Of a DNA stretch of 64,000 nt, positions 28,075 to 37,010 are shown one piece after another. Made by a program: the position numbers and the translations under genes. Below the pieces are notes generated by a model, which saw nothing but the letters and a program-made list of their open reading frames with translations, was not told the origin of the DNA and ran no database searches. Position 1 is the first letter of the stretch. Each line of letters starts with the position of its first letter. This DNA comes from Calothrix sp. NIES-4101 (GTDB taxonomy: Bacteria; Cyanobacteriota; Cyanobacteriia; Cyanobacteriales; Nostocaceae), in the NCBI GenBank assembly GCA_004296455.1, contig AP018280.1, forward strand, positions 434,001 to 498,000. The letters run 5' to 3'.

Positions 28075-29256
28075 ATGCATCAATCCTCCAACCCTCAGTC
28101 AATTTTGACCAAAATTACCCTTTTGCTGATTAGTACTCTCACGGTGATGTCTGGTGCAACAATTGCTCCTTCTTTACCGGCGATGCGGGAATATTTTGCG
28201 AACATTCCAAATGCTGATTATTTAGTTAGATTAGCATTAACATTACCAGCATTGTTCATAGCTTTGGGTGCGCCACTGGTTGGTATTATTATTGACAGAT
28301 TTGGGCGTAAACCGTTATTACTTGTAACCTTAATTCTTTACGGATTGGCGGGAAGCTCTGGTTTAGTTCTGAATAGCTTGGATTTAATTTTAGTCGGGCG
28401 GGCTTTGCTGGGTATTAGCGTTGCGGGTATTATGACTACCGCCACGACATTAATTGCAGATTACTATATCGGTGCAGCAAGGGCGGATTTTTTGGGATTG
28501 CAAGCAGCTTTTATGGGGTTGGGGGGTGTATTTTTCCTCTCATTAGGAGGGTTTATTGCTGATCAAAATTGGCGTTATCCCTTCGGAATTTACTTGATTT
28601 CGCTGCTACTTGTGCCATGTGCCTTGATTTTTCTCACAGAACCAAAGCGTAACCAACCTGTAACAGCAGAACCGGGAATGGTTTTAGATACTCCGCAACA
28701 CTTACCATTAAATTTAGTATTTATTACTTACGGTATTGGTATTGTCACACAGATTGTATTTTACTTAATTCCTGTCCAACTACCGTTTTATCTCAAACAA
28801 TTATTTGGTGCAGGTGCATCTGAAAGTGGAATTGCGATCGCACTTGCAACTCTATTATCAGCGATCGCTTCGCTGTTGTATCGACAAATCAAAGCTAAAC
28901 TCAGCTTTGCGGCAATTTATGGGATTGCTTTCTTGAATATGGGTATTGGTTATTACTTCATCAGTTTGGGAACAGCATATCCAGTTGTATTACTAGGATT
29001 AGCTGTTGCTGGTTCCGGTTTAGGTTTGTTGATGCCAAATATGAATTTTTGCTTGACTTCTGTAACTCCGGACGCGATGCGCGGAAAAATTTTAAGCGGG
29101 GTGACAACATCACTTTTTTTAGGACAGTTTCTTTCTCCTTTATTGAGTCAACCCCTAAGTACAAAAGTTGGTTTAGCTACCACCTACGTATCCGCAGGTG
29201 GGTTTATGTTATTTTTGGCATCAGTCGCATTAATTAGCCTGTGGAAATGGCGTTAG
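28075..29256 (+). CDS. MFS transporter, drug-resistance type
   Basis: Proton-coupled inner-membrane exporter of the major facilitator superfamily, 393 residues with about 12 hydrophobic helices. Motif A is seen in the loop after helix 2 as GIIIDRFGRKPLLL (near residue 65). The second half has related charged loops. It likely shares an operon with the SDR gene nine bases upstream. The C-terminus SAGGFMLFLASVALISLWKW recurs in decayed form downstream of the neighbouring AAA+ gene. The substrate is unknown. Confidence 0.9.
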   Translation: MHQSSNPQSILTKITLLLISTLTVMSGATIAPSLPAMREYFANIPNADYLVRLALTLPALFIALGAPLVGIIIDRFGRKPLLLVTLILYGLAGSSGLVLNSLDLILVGRALLGISVAGIMTTATTLIADYYIGAARADFLGLQAAFMGLGGVFFLSLGGFIADQNWRYPFGIYLISLLLVPCALIFLTEPKRNQPVTAEPGMVLDTPQHLPLNLVFITYGIGIVTQIVFYLIPVQLPFYLKQLFGAGASESGIAIALATLLSAIASLLYRQIKAKLSFAAIYGIAFLNMGIGYYFISLGTAYPVVLLGLAVAGSGLGLLMPNMNFCLTSVTPDAMRGKILSGVTTSLFLGQFLSPLLSQPLSTKVGLATTYVSAGGFMLFLASVALISLWKWR

Positions 29257-29296
29257 TGCGAGAATTTTTGATGCGATCGTCATTTTGTCTTCATAT

Positions 29297-31741
29297 TCAG
29301 TTAGTATCGATTTGCCACTCTACTCTCAAGATTTCCAGTTTGGAATTTTTGACACTCAATCTCTTGCAGTCATCCAAAAATTCTTTTACCTGTTCTTGAG
29401 TCAAGCTTAAACCACCATCTTGGAGATTATGAATATAATTAATCACATCAGAAGTTGTTAGATATGAACTTATCTCCTCAAGTAAGATAGCATTATTAAC
29501 TTCTCGACACACTAACTCAATATCAGATGATGTAAATCTGGTACTCTTCTCTGCTAAAATTTCAAAATTTACCGATTTATTTACATTAATTGCCGATAAA
29601 TAGTGTTGAAATAAATCGGCTCTTTCCTCTTGATTAGGAGGGAAAATTGGAATTTTCCAATCTAACCTACCAGAACGTTTTAATGCGCTATCAATGCCAC
29701 TTAAATAATTAGTAGCGGCAATAACTATAACATCACTATCTTGAATATTATTTAATTCTATCAATAATTGATTGATTGTTGCTTTCTGGTCAGTATGAGC
29801 ATTATCTTCATTACGATTAAAACCAATACTATCTAATTCATCTATGAATAAAACAGAAGGTGCTTTTTTCTTGGCTTGAGCAAAAATATCTCGAATATTT
29901 TTCTGACTTTGACCTATCCAGACACTCACAATATCGGCAGGTGAGAACTTAAAGAAATATCGTCCGGATTCATTAGCAAATGCATTTGCCAGCAATGTTT
30001 TACCACATCCGGGCAATCCATAAAACAAAATACCACCGACTGCACTTTTATGACCTTTAGATTGTAATTGGAGCAGTTTAGTTAATTTTTCTTTTTCTTC
30101 ACTTAGCCCTTTTACTTGGCTAAAATCAAGTTTTATTTGTTTGGCAATTGGACAAAGATGTCTTGTGACATCTTTTCTAACCTGATATTCAAAAGTAGGA
30201 TAACTAATTGTTTCAAATGAAACAGGTGCTAATTGGTGATTTTCATAATCCGGAGTCATAACTATAACTTGGAAGCTATCACCATAGTATTCTCGCAATT
30301 TATATTCTAAAATTTCCTTAGTCTTTTTCAACTGATAGTAATTGCGAGCAATTTCAAATCCCGGTACTACTAACCAAAGACTTTCTAACTTATTTGGCCA
30401 GACTTGAGATTTTCGCAAAATTCTCTTAATCATGTCGAAGAAAAGATTATTATCTGCTGCATCTTGGTATTTTAGGGTTTCTATTTCGACTACAATCTTA
30501 TTTTTGATATATACTTCTATTGTTTCATTTGTATAGTCTTCATATTCTTGTTCTTCATCATCTGTATTCTCTTCTTCTTGGGAATTTAACTCTACATCAC
30601 AAGCTATATGAGATAATTCATATCCGAGACTTTCTAAAGTTTTTATCGCAAAATATTTGAGGTAAATGTGTTCACGACTTTCCTGATCCCACTTCAGATG
30701 ATAAAGATGTTCGGGCTTAATCTTTAATAACAATTGTGATTCCGCCTGAATCTGCGCTTTTTGCAGTTGTAAAAAGTAATTGAGCAGAGATATTTCATCT
30801 TCATCAGTCTTATAATTAGGTAGTTCTAATAATAGGCGGAAGTGAGCCAATATCTCCTCTTTGGTCTCAATATCTTTTTCGTAAGCATACTTACATCTCA
30901 GAGTAAAAGTAAAAGGAATTTTACTTGCTATTTTATCTACTAAATGCCCTAAATAATCTTCTTTTTGTTGAGCTTGTATATCTAATAATGGTGGGCAATG
31001 AAATAAAATAAATGATTGTGTAGAGTTATATTTATTTACGGCTAAAGATATCTGTTCAAATTGTTCATCGAATTTTTCAGAATCTAGTAACTCTAAACCA
31101 GTATTGCCTAATAGAATACTGGTCATAGTCGATGTGTAAAAATGAAATATATTAGCATCTTGAATAGGGTTCTCTTTGGCATTCTCTTTATCATTATCTG
31201 AATCGATAATATTGGTTGAAAATTGCTTTACAGAAAAACTGGGAGTTAGACAACTACCATCATATTGAAATTTTCTAATCAACTCATAATTTAATATTTT
31301 CACAACAATGTCAGAGAAAAAATCCACAGATTGAGGAATTAGAAAAATTCCGATAGGTTGATTTGCATCTAAACAAGACTGGAAACGTTCATATTCTTGA
31401 TCGGAACCAAAATCAAATAAATAGTAAAAGAAATCATGCTTGACTGTAATTGCTTCCCCCATATTTTGAGAAATTCCTTCAGATGTGAATAATTCTTCAG
31501 AAACTTCCACACCCTTGATGGAAATATTTATTTTGGTATCTAGGGGAATATATAAATCAAAAACTGGCTCGGTACATAGACCTAAATTATCAAGAGTCGT
31601 ATTAAACTCATCTATAAACGCCTGACTTCGGCGTTGATAGCCAAACTGTTCCATAATGGTTTTAACTCGCAAGCTTTTTTGAGCTTTACCAGTTCTTTGG
31701 AGTTCATTTTTAATAGACTTTAAGTAGACTGTATATGACAT
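29297..31741 (-). CDS. Large AAA+ ATPase with a probable nuclease-like middle domain
   Basis: A protein of 814 residues whose function is unknown. The N-terminal region (about 1-80) resembles a winged helix (LRVKTIMEQFGYQRRSQAFI) followed by a beta segment. Residues about 350-510 show a helix LKYFAIKTLESLGYE, an acidic insert, a strand IVVEIETL and then strands LWLVVP and QVIVMTPDY, the topology of restriction-endonuclease-like folds. A classical AAA module ends the protein: Walker A GLPGCGKT near 575, Walker B VLFIDELDS near 630, sensor 1 IAATN and arginine finger region RSGRLD. It faces the MFS gene, 40 bases from its end. Low-GC composition and flanking repeats suggest acquisition. Confidence 0.85.
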   Translation of the reverse strand: MSYTVYLKSIKNELQRTGKAQKSLRVKTIMEQFGYQRRSQAFIDEFNTTLDNLGLCTEPVFDLYIPLDTKINISIKGVEVSEELFTSEGISQNMGEAITVKHDFFYYLFDFGSDQEYERFQSCLDANQPIGIFLIPQSVDFFSDIVVKILNYELIRKFQYDGSCLTPSFSVKQFSTNIIDSDNDKENAKENPIQDANIFHFYTSTMTSILLGNTGLELLDSEKFDEQFEQISLAVNKYNSTQSFILFHCPPLLDIQAQQKEDYLGHLVDKIASKIPFTFTLRCKYAYEKDIETKEEILAHFRLLLELPNYKTDEDEISLLNYFLQLQKAQIQAESQLLLKIKPEHLYHLKWDQESREHIYLKYFAIKTLESLGYELSHIACDVELNSQEEENTDDEEQEYEDYTNETIEVYIKNKIVVEIETLKYQDAADNNLFFDMIKRILRKSQVWPNKLESLWLVVPGFEIARNYYQLKKTKEILEYKLREYYGDSFQVIVMTPDYENHQLAPVSFETISYPTFEYQVRKDVTRHLCPIAKQIKLDFSQVKGLSEEKEKLTKLLQLQSKGHKSAVGGILFYGLPGCGKTLLANAFANESGRYFFKFSPADIVSVWIGQSQKNIRDIFAQAKKKAPSVLFIDELDSIGFNRNEDNAHTDQKATINQLLIELNNIQDSDVIVIAATNYLSGIDSALKRSGRLDWKIPIFPPNQEERADLFQHYLSAINVNKSVNFEILAEKSTRFTSSDIELVCREVNNAILLEEISSYLTTSDVINYIHNLQDGGLSLTQEQVKEFLDDCKRLSVKNSKLEILRVEWQIDTN

Positions 31742-32082
31742 TTTGTATACTCACAGAAACTATATCTATAGTTCCCTACATGAGATATAAAGCTAACTTA
31801 ACATCAGATTTTTTTTTAAAAGAGGGGCATACTTTTAACCTTTATGCACTCAGTGACTGGATTGGTTACGCAAAGCGTTGAAATCATGATCGCTTTGGGA
31901 AGGAATAAACCGATGATTTTAGTGGAAGAATTGGTTGAGCCACCACCTACCATCCGCAGGAGGATTTATGCTGCTTTTAGCAATTACCTTGTGGAAATGG
32001 CGTTAATGACGTAATTCCACTGAAGAATGCAAGTAATAAGTATTTTATGCTTGAGAAATAAAATTATTAATCTCACGTAACT
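31742..32082. other. Intergenic region with a gene remnant
   Basis: Holds the minus-strand promoter of the AAA+ gene, a decayed MFS-like 3' end (31945-32006) and, in another plus frame from about 31858, an open stretch reading LVTQSVEIMIALGRNKPMIL of unknown origin. No intact gene is seen. Confidence 0.45.
31945..32006 (+). pseudogene. Remnant of an MFS transporter 3' end
   Basis: These bases read SAGGFMLLLAITLWKWR and stop, nearly the same C-terminus as the MFS protein at 28075-29256 (SAGGFMLFLASVALISLWKW). The nucleotide match is about 70 percent with one 12-base gap. It marks the far side of the AAA+ gene, so the ATPase gene lies between a full and a vestigial copy of the same 3' end. Confidence 0.7.
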
Positions 32083-32583
32083 ATGATCCAGCAATCGAAT
32101 TTGCTGTTAGCACTTATAGGGATTTTTTGCATATTTAATTACCCAGAAATGCAATCTACCCAAGCCCAGGTACCAGCAAAAGCCAAGCTGACTTACAAAG
32201 ATAAATTTGATCGATATACCATTTTTATAGATAAAAACTGTGTGCGTCCAGAAAAGCGTAGATTTGAGGGTCTGGAATATCAACTGTGCCGGATGGAAGA
32301 TATTCACACCAGAGTTAGCATGGAAGGAGCAGAGGGGGAAAATGGGCCAACAGCTTACTTCTATGGTGGCAAGCTATTTGCGTTTCGAGATACTGGTAAT
32401 GGGCAAGCATGGATATTTCAAAACGGAAAATTGATTGCGGAGGTGGAAGTGGGTGCTGTTGCCCCAGAATACAATAAAATCACAACTCAATTTAGTCCTA
32501 AAATCCGTAAGGAATATACTGATCTGTCGATACAGTCTACCCAAAATATGCTGAAGGTTTTCGGTTCTAATTCTAATCTGTAA
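32083..32583 (+). CDS. Small secreted protein, paralogue of the facing gene
   Basis: A 166-residue protein. Residues 1-29 form a signal peptide (LLLALIGIFCIFNYP, then STQAQVPA). The mature part has two Cys in KNCVRPEKRRFEGLEYQLCR, likely a disulfide, then beta strands with TAYFYGGKLFAFRD and QAWIFQNGKLIAEVE, and ends MLKVFGSN. The order matches the convergent protein at 32776-33240. The family is not known to me; periplasmic location is inferred from the signal peptide. Confidence 0.75.
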   Translation: MIQQSNLLLALIGIFCIFNYPEMQSTQAQVPAKAKLTYKDKFDRYTIFIDKNCVRPEKRRFEGLEYQLCRMEDIHTRVSMEGAEGENGPTAYFYGGKLFAFRDTGNGQAWIFQNGKLIAEVEVGAVAPEYNKITTQFSPKIRKEYTDLSIQSTQNMLKVFGSNSNL

Positions 32584-32775
32584 AACTTGATTTTATCAAG
32601 ATTCACTAATTACGATTAACAAACATTATTGAAACTACGAGAATATAGGCTTCAAAGATTTTACATGTTGAAAAATTTTCTAAAATTATCATAACCTCGT
32701 GTCGGTTTACGATAAAAATTATAGATTTATTGTATCGCTGTAAATTCCAACTTACAAATTAATTGAATTCTACTG

Positions 32776-33240
32776 CTATTTTTGCTTAATCCCAAATAGT
32801 TCTAAACTCTGCCGAGACTCTGTTAAAAAACGCTTTTCAATGGCGCGATATTGAGATGATGATACATTCTTAATAGTATTATCTAGATGCCAGGCTACAA
32901 CTAATTTTTGATTGCGAAAACCATATCTGTGAAAATCTTCAGCACTAACGTGAATTAATTGTCCATTTTTGTATGTTAATACAGCAACATCCAGAGTTCC
33001 ATTTTCATTGCCATCAGATGCTTCAACACTTTGGATATATAAAGATATTGGCTTACCCTTAACTTGGCAAAGATTATATATAAAACTACCTTTTTTCCTT
33101 TTTTGGAGAGGGCAGTTTTTTGGCTCCACATCACCTTGAAAGTGTTTCTCAGTTACGAAGGATTTATTAGTGGCGAAAGATGGCAAACTCGTAAACAGTA
33201 CTAAAGATGAAATTGTCAACAACCTAAGTAAATTAGTCAT
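32776..33240 (-). CDS. Small secreted protein, paralogue of 32083-32583
   Basis: A 154-residue protein with a clear signal peptide (residues 1-23, LLTISSLVLFTSLPSFA). The mature part repeats the plan of the facing gene: two Cys in KNCPLQKRKKGSFIYNLCQV, a strand LTYKNGQLIHVS, then YGFRNQKLVVAW, and the end RQSLELFGI. The two genes converge and are 190 bases apart. Function is unknown. A phycobilisome or photosynthesis link is not indicated. Confidence 0.75.
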   Translation of the reverse strand: MTNLLRLLTISSLVLFTSLPSFATNKSFVTEKHFQGDVEPKNCPLQKRKKGSFIYNLCQVKGKPISLYIQSVEASDGNENGTLDVAVLTYKNGQLIHVSAEDFHRYGFRNQKLVVAWHLDNTIKNVSSSQYRAIEKRFLTESRQSLELFGIKQK

Positions 33241-33716
33241 CTTTTAATATCTAAGTTGTGTCTTAATTACAGAGACATTATAGCTAAAAATACCACTAAT
33301 TTTATTCAGCGATATTACTGATTAATTAATCTCTCCACTCCCATACATTCCCGGTTTTGCTTCTGTTTTTTGGGTAATTGGGCAAATTGATCTTGATAGA
33401 TATTAACTACCATTGTGCTATTGTTGCCGTCAACAAGCGATCGCTTGTTTAACACAGTCGCTACGAATCGATACGATTTTACGACACATCCAAATTCTAC
33501 AATTCCGCTCAGGGAAAAAATAGTTTTCATGCGATCGCAGCAACCAAACTATGCATGGCAGGTTAGAGCCATTATTTTGGGCGATCGTAAATACTGGTAT
33601 TGAATTAATTGGCCTAATCACTGTCATACTAAAACTTTGATTTCCACGACTTGAGAAAAATCACACCAATGCGTTAATTTCATTAGCGTAAAACGATCAC
33701 ACCTAACATTCACCTA
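33241..33716. other. Intergenic region with a possible small minus-strand gene or remnant
   Basis: A minus-strand frame at 33315-33530 (71 codons) contains SYRFVATVLNKRSLVDGNNS and ends ECMGVERLINQ. This looks protein-like but has no signal peptide or recognised family, and may be the 3' remnant of a longer gene. The rest is the promoter region of the GH116 gene; HIP1 octamers lie near 33438 and 33531. Confidence 0.35.
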
Positions 33717-36191
33717 ATGACGAATCAGCAACCCCCAACAATCCCCACCTGTACTTGGAAACGCCCAATTGGTTTAGGCTGGGAAAAACCCTACACCGTC
33801 CGCTACCCCAGTAATATTGATGATGGACCCTGGCACGGTATGCCTTTGGGTGGTTTTGGTGCAGGTTGTATTGGGCGATCGCATCGTGGGGATTTTAATT
33901 TCTGGCATATTGATGGTGGGGAACATGTGTTTCAAAATATCCCCGGCTGTCAATTTAGTGTTTTTGAGTCAACAAATAGCCAAAATAGTACCAATTCTTC
34001 GCAAGCTTACGCATTATCCACCGCAGCACCCGCAGATGGAACTCTGGCAGCTTGGAAATGGTATCCAGCCAGCGAAGATGTAGGAGACAAGGGAGATAAG
34101 GGAAATAACTCTCAATCCAAAATCGGTTCGACGGGAACTTACCATGCTTTATATCCTCGCAGTTGGTTTGTCTATGAAAATGTGTGGCAAACTCAACTAA
34201 CTTGTGAGCAGTTTTCTCCAATTTGGGCGAATAATTACCAAGAAAGTAGTTATCCGGTGGCTGTATTTGTCTGGAAAGCCCACAACCCAACAAATGCACC
34301 TATTACCCTCAGCATTCTGCTTACCTGGCAAAATATGGTGGGCTGGTTTACTAATGCTTCCAAATCCCCAGAGGTAAAAATTCGCGATGATGGTAGTCCC
34401 GTTTACGAATATCAACCGCGTCTACATGAAAGTAAAGATAATTATAACTATATAGTTGAAAATGCTGAGAAAATTGCTAGTTTGATGGCGCAGTCTGGAA
34501 TTGTCACACCCCAGGAAGAAGGACAGGGTGAATGGTGTATTGCCACGCGCAAACATCCCAAGGTTGAGGTATTCCATCATACACGCTGGAATCCGGCAGG
34601 GACAGGCAATGAGATTTGGGATAGTTTTGCCCTTGATGGTTCCCTAGCCAATATTTTAGATCCAACTCCAGCCAATCCAGAGGAACAGGTAGGTACAGCT
34701 TTAGCTGTACGTTTTACTTTACAACCTGGGGAAAGACTGGAAATTCCCTTTGTCCTCGCTTGGAATTTTCCGATCACCGAATTTGCTGAGGGGGTTAAAT
34801 ATTACCGTCGCTACACTGATTTTTGGGGACGGGGAGAAAACAGTGCCTTTGCTTTAGCTTCTACGGCGCTAGATGAGTATCAGCAGTGGCAACAACAAAT
34901 CACAGCTTGGCAACAACCAATTCTCAATCGTCAGGATTTGCCAGACTGGTTCAAGATGGCTTTATTTAATGAATTGTATGACCTCACGGCGGGAGGCACT
35001 TTGTGGAGCGCTGCGACAGAAAAAGACCCCTACGGACAGTTTGCAGTCCTGGAATGCTTGGATTATCGTTGGTATGAAAGTTTAGATGTGCGTTTGTACG
35101 GTTCCTTTGGGCTGTTGATGCTGTTCCCAGAACTGGAAAAGGCTGTAATCCGGGCTTTTGCCAGGGCAATTCCCGCCAGTGACGATCGCCTGCGTGTGAT
35201 TGGTTATTATTACACAATTGGGGCGGAGAGCCACCTGGCTGTTCGCAAAACTGCGGGAGCAACTCCCCACGATTTAGGTGCCCCCAATGAGCATGTTTGG
35301 GAAAAAACAAATTATACTGCCTACCAAGATTGCAATCTTTGGAAAGACTTAGGTAGCGATTTTGTCTTACAGGTATACCGTGATTTTATTTTGACTGGTG
35401 AAAACGATTATGATTTTTTGGCGGAATGTTGGGATGCGATCGTCCAAACCCTCGATTATTTGAAAGGCTTCGACAAAGATAACGATGGTATACCTGAGAA
35501 CTCAGGGGCACCCGATCAAACCTTTGATGATTGGCGTTTACAGGGAGTGAGTGCTTACTGTGGCGGCTTGTGGCTGGCAGCTTTACAAGCAGCGATCGCG
35601 ATCGGTTCTATTTTGAAAGTATCCCAGACAACTCTGGATACTAGTGTTATTGATAACCAACTAAATCGCTTTCAAACTTGGTTGTCGCAGTCACTCCCTG
35701 TTTATCAAGATAAACTCTGGAATGGCAAATATTACAAACTCGACAGCGAAAGCGGTTCTGATGTTGTCATGACAGACCAATTATGTGGTCAATTTTACAC
35801 CCGATTATTGGGTCTTGCTGATATTGTCCCCCCAGAATGTGCTAATTCTGCTGTGCAAACTGTTTATGAGGCATGTTTTCTCAAATTCAACGATGGTAAG
35901 TTTGGCGCTGCCAATGGGTTACGTGCCGATGGTTCCCCGGAAAACCCGAAAGCAACGCACCCATTAGAAGTTTGGACAGGTATAAATTTTGGTTTCGCCG
36001 CATTTTTACTACAGATGGGGATGGAAGCAGAAGCCTGGAGACTAACTGAGACTGTTGTCAAGCAAGTTTACGAGAATGGTTTGCAATTCCGCACTCCTGA
36101 AGCCATCACAGCCGTCGGTACTTTCCGTGCAAGTACATACTTGCGGGCAATGGCGATTTGGGGAATTTATTTAGTCATCACTGCCAAGTAA
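33717..36191 (+). CDS. GH116 family beta-glucosidase/glucosylceramidase-like protein
   Basis: A glycoside hydrolase of 824 residues related to human GBA2 and bacterial GH116 beta-glucosidases/xylosidases. The N-terminal beta-sandwich (about 25-360) begins PLGGFGAGCIGRSHRGDFNF. An (alpha/alpha)6 catalytic domain follows. The likely nucleophile Glu is in AVLECLDYRWYESLDV (near residue 446), and the likely acid/base Asp is in PDQTFDDWRLQGVSAYCGGL (near 607). There is no signal peptide, so it should be cytosolic. The gene stands alone with a strong ATG start. The substrate (glucolipid or oligosaccharide) is unknown. Confidence 0.9.
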   Translation: MTNQQPPTIPTCTWKRPIGLGWEKPYTVRYPSNIDDGPWHGMPLGGFGAGCIGRSHRGDFNFWHIDGGEHVFQNIPGCQFSVFESTNSQNSTNSSQAYALSTAAPADGTLAAWKWYPASEDVGDKGDKGNNSQSKIGSTGTYHALYPRSWFVYENVWQTQLTCEQFSPIWANNYQESSYPVAVFVWKAHNPTNAPITLSILLTWQNMVGWFTNASKSPEVKIRDDGSPVYEYQPRLHESKDNYNYIVENAEKIASLMAQSGIVTPQEEGQGEWCIATRKHPKVEVFHHTRWNPAGTGNEIWDSFALDGSLANILDPTPANPEEQVGTALAVRFTLQPGERLEIPFVLAWNFPITEFAEGVKYYRRYTDFWGRGENSAFALASTALDEYQQWQQQITAWQQPILNRQDLPDWFKMALFNELYDLTAGGTLWSAATEKDPYGQFAVLECLDYRWYESLDVRLYGSFGLLMLFPELEKAVIRAFARAIPASDDRLRVIGYYYTIGAESHLAVRKTAGATPHDLGAPNEHVWEKTNYTAYQDCNLWKDLGSDFVLQVYRDFILTGENDYDFLAECWDAIVQTLDYLKGFDKDNDGIPENSGAPDQTFDDWRLQGVSAYCGGLWLAALQAAIAIGSILKVSQTTLDTSVIDNQLNRFQTWLSQSLPVYQDKLWNGKYYKLDSESGSDVVMTDQLCGQFYTRLLGLADIVPPECANSAVQTVYEACFLKFNDGKFGAANGLRADGSPENPKATHPLEVWTGINFGFAAFLLQMGMEAEAWRLTETVVKQVYENGLQFRTPEAITAVGTFRASTYLRAMAIWGIYLVITAK

Positions 36192-37010
36192 TAATGGGAA
36201 AATGTAGTAGGCGAAGTTCCTGGAATCAACTCTGGGGACAAGCTTACGCCGACACAGACTGTAGTGGGCAGGGAATCACGAATGACAAATTACCCCTCCA
36301 CTGTCATTATTCCCTGACAAAGTAACAACTAGTCTCCGGATTGATGACGACTTTAATAGATAAAGTTGCAAGATATCAAAATAATTTGTGTATTGCATTC
36401 CGAAGTTTTGGCGAAGGTATAATTCCTAGCCAAGTTTCTCTTATGCAATTTCACAATGTTGAACTGGGTTGTTGACAACTCCTAAGCATTTATCAACAGC
36501 TTATTAGCAACACTAACTTTACCTAAAAAACAAGCCATAATGATTTTTGCCAGACTTCATATTGATGATTATCTAAATCTTGTTGGTAATTTTTATTCTA
36601 GGGAAGAATATTAGTGGTATAGTGATATTTTTTGACATTGGGGTATGTAATTAATATCTAAAAACCTTGTTAAATAAGATTTATCATTCCAGGAAAATGT
36701 GTTTTAATATACCTTGGATTGGTATTTAGAAGATAGATAATACTGGAAAGATAAGTAAAATTTTGATAAAGGGCGAAAATATTTTTTACAAGCCAATTTA
36801 AAATTTTCCCAAAATAGATTACAAATTAATTAAGTGCATCTGATGAGCTAAGAATTTGGGTTTGGCTAACACAATGTTTCAATTAAAACTTTCACGATAC
36901 GAAGAGTTGCTAGGGAAATCCAGGAATGTGATCCGATGACTGTAAGCTAATACTGAATATTTTTTACTCTTCGACTCCAACGAAAATACCCAGATATCAG
37001 AAACTGAACC
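36192..37010. promoter_or_regulatory. Long leader region upstream of hetC
   Basis: 819 bases without a gene. Bases 36269-36316 form a hairpin: arms CAGGGAAT-(4)-AATGACA and TGTCATTATTCCCTG, with an asymmetric 4-base bulge. It has no T-run, so it may close GH116 transcripts weakly. hetC of Anabaena is driven by NtcA from a distant promoter, but I found no perfect GTA-N8-TAC here by eye. Confidence 0.45.

Noticed and set aside
36192-37010. Perfect NtcA site for hetC
   Set aside because: GTA triplets were checked by eye for TAC eight bases later; none fits exactly.
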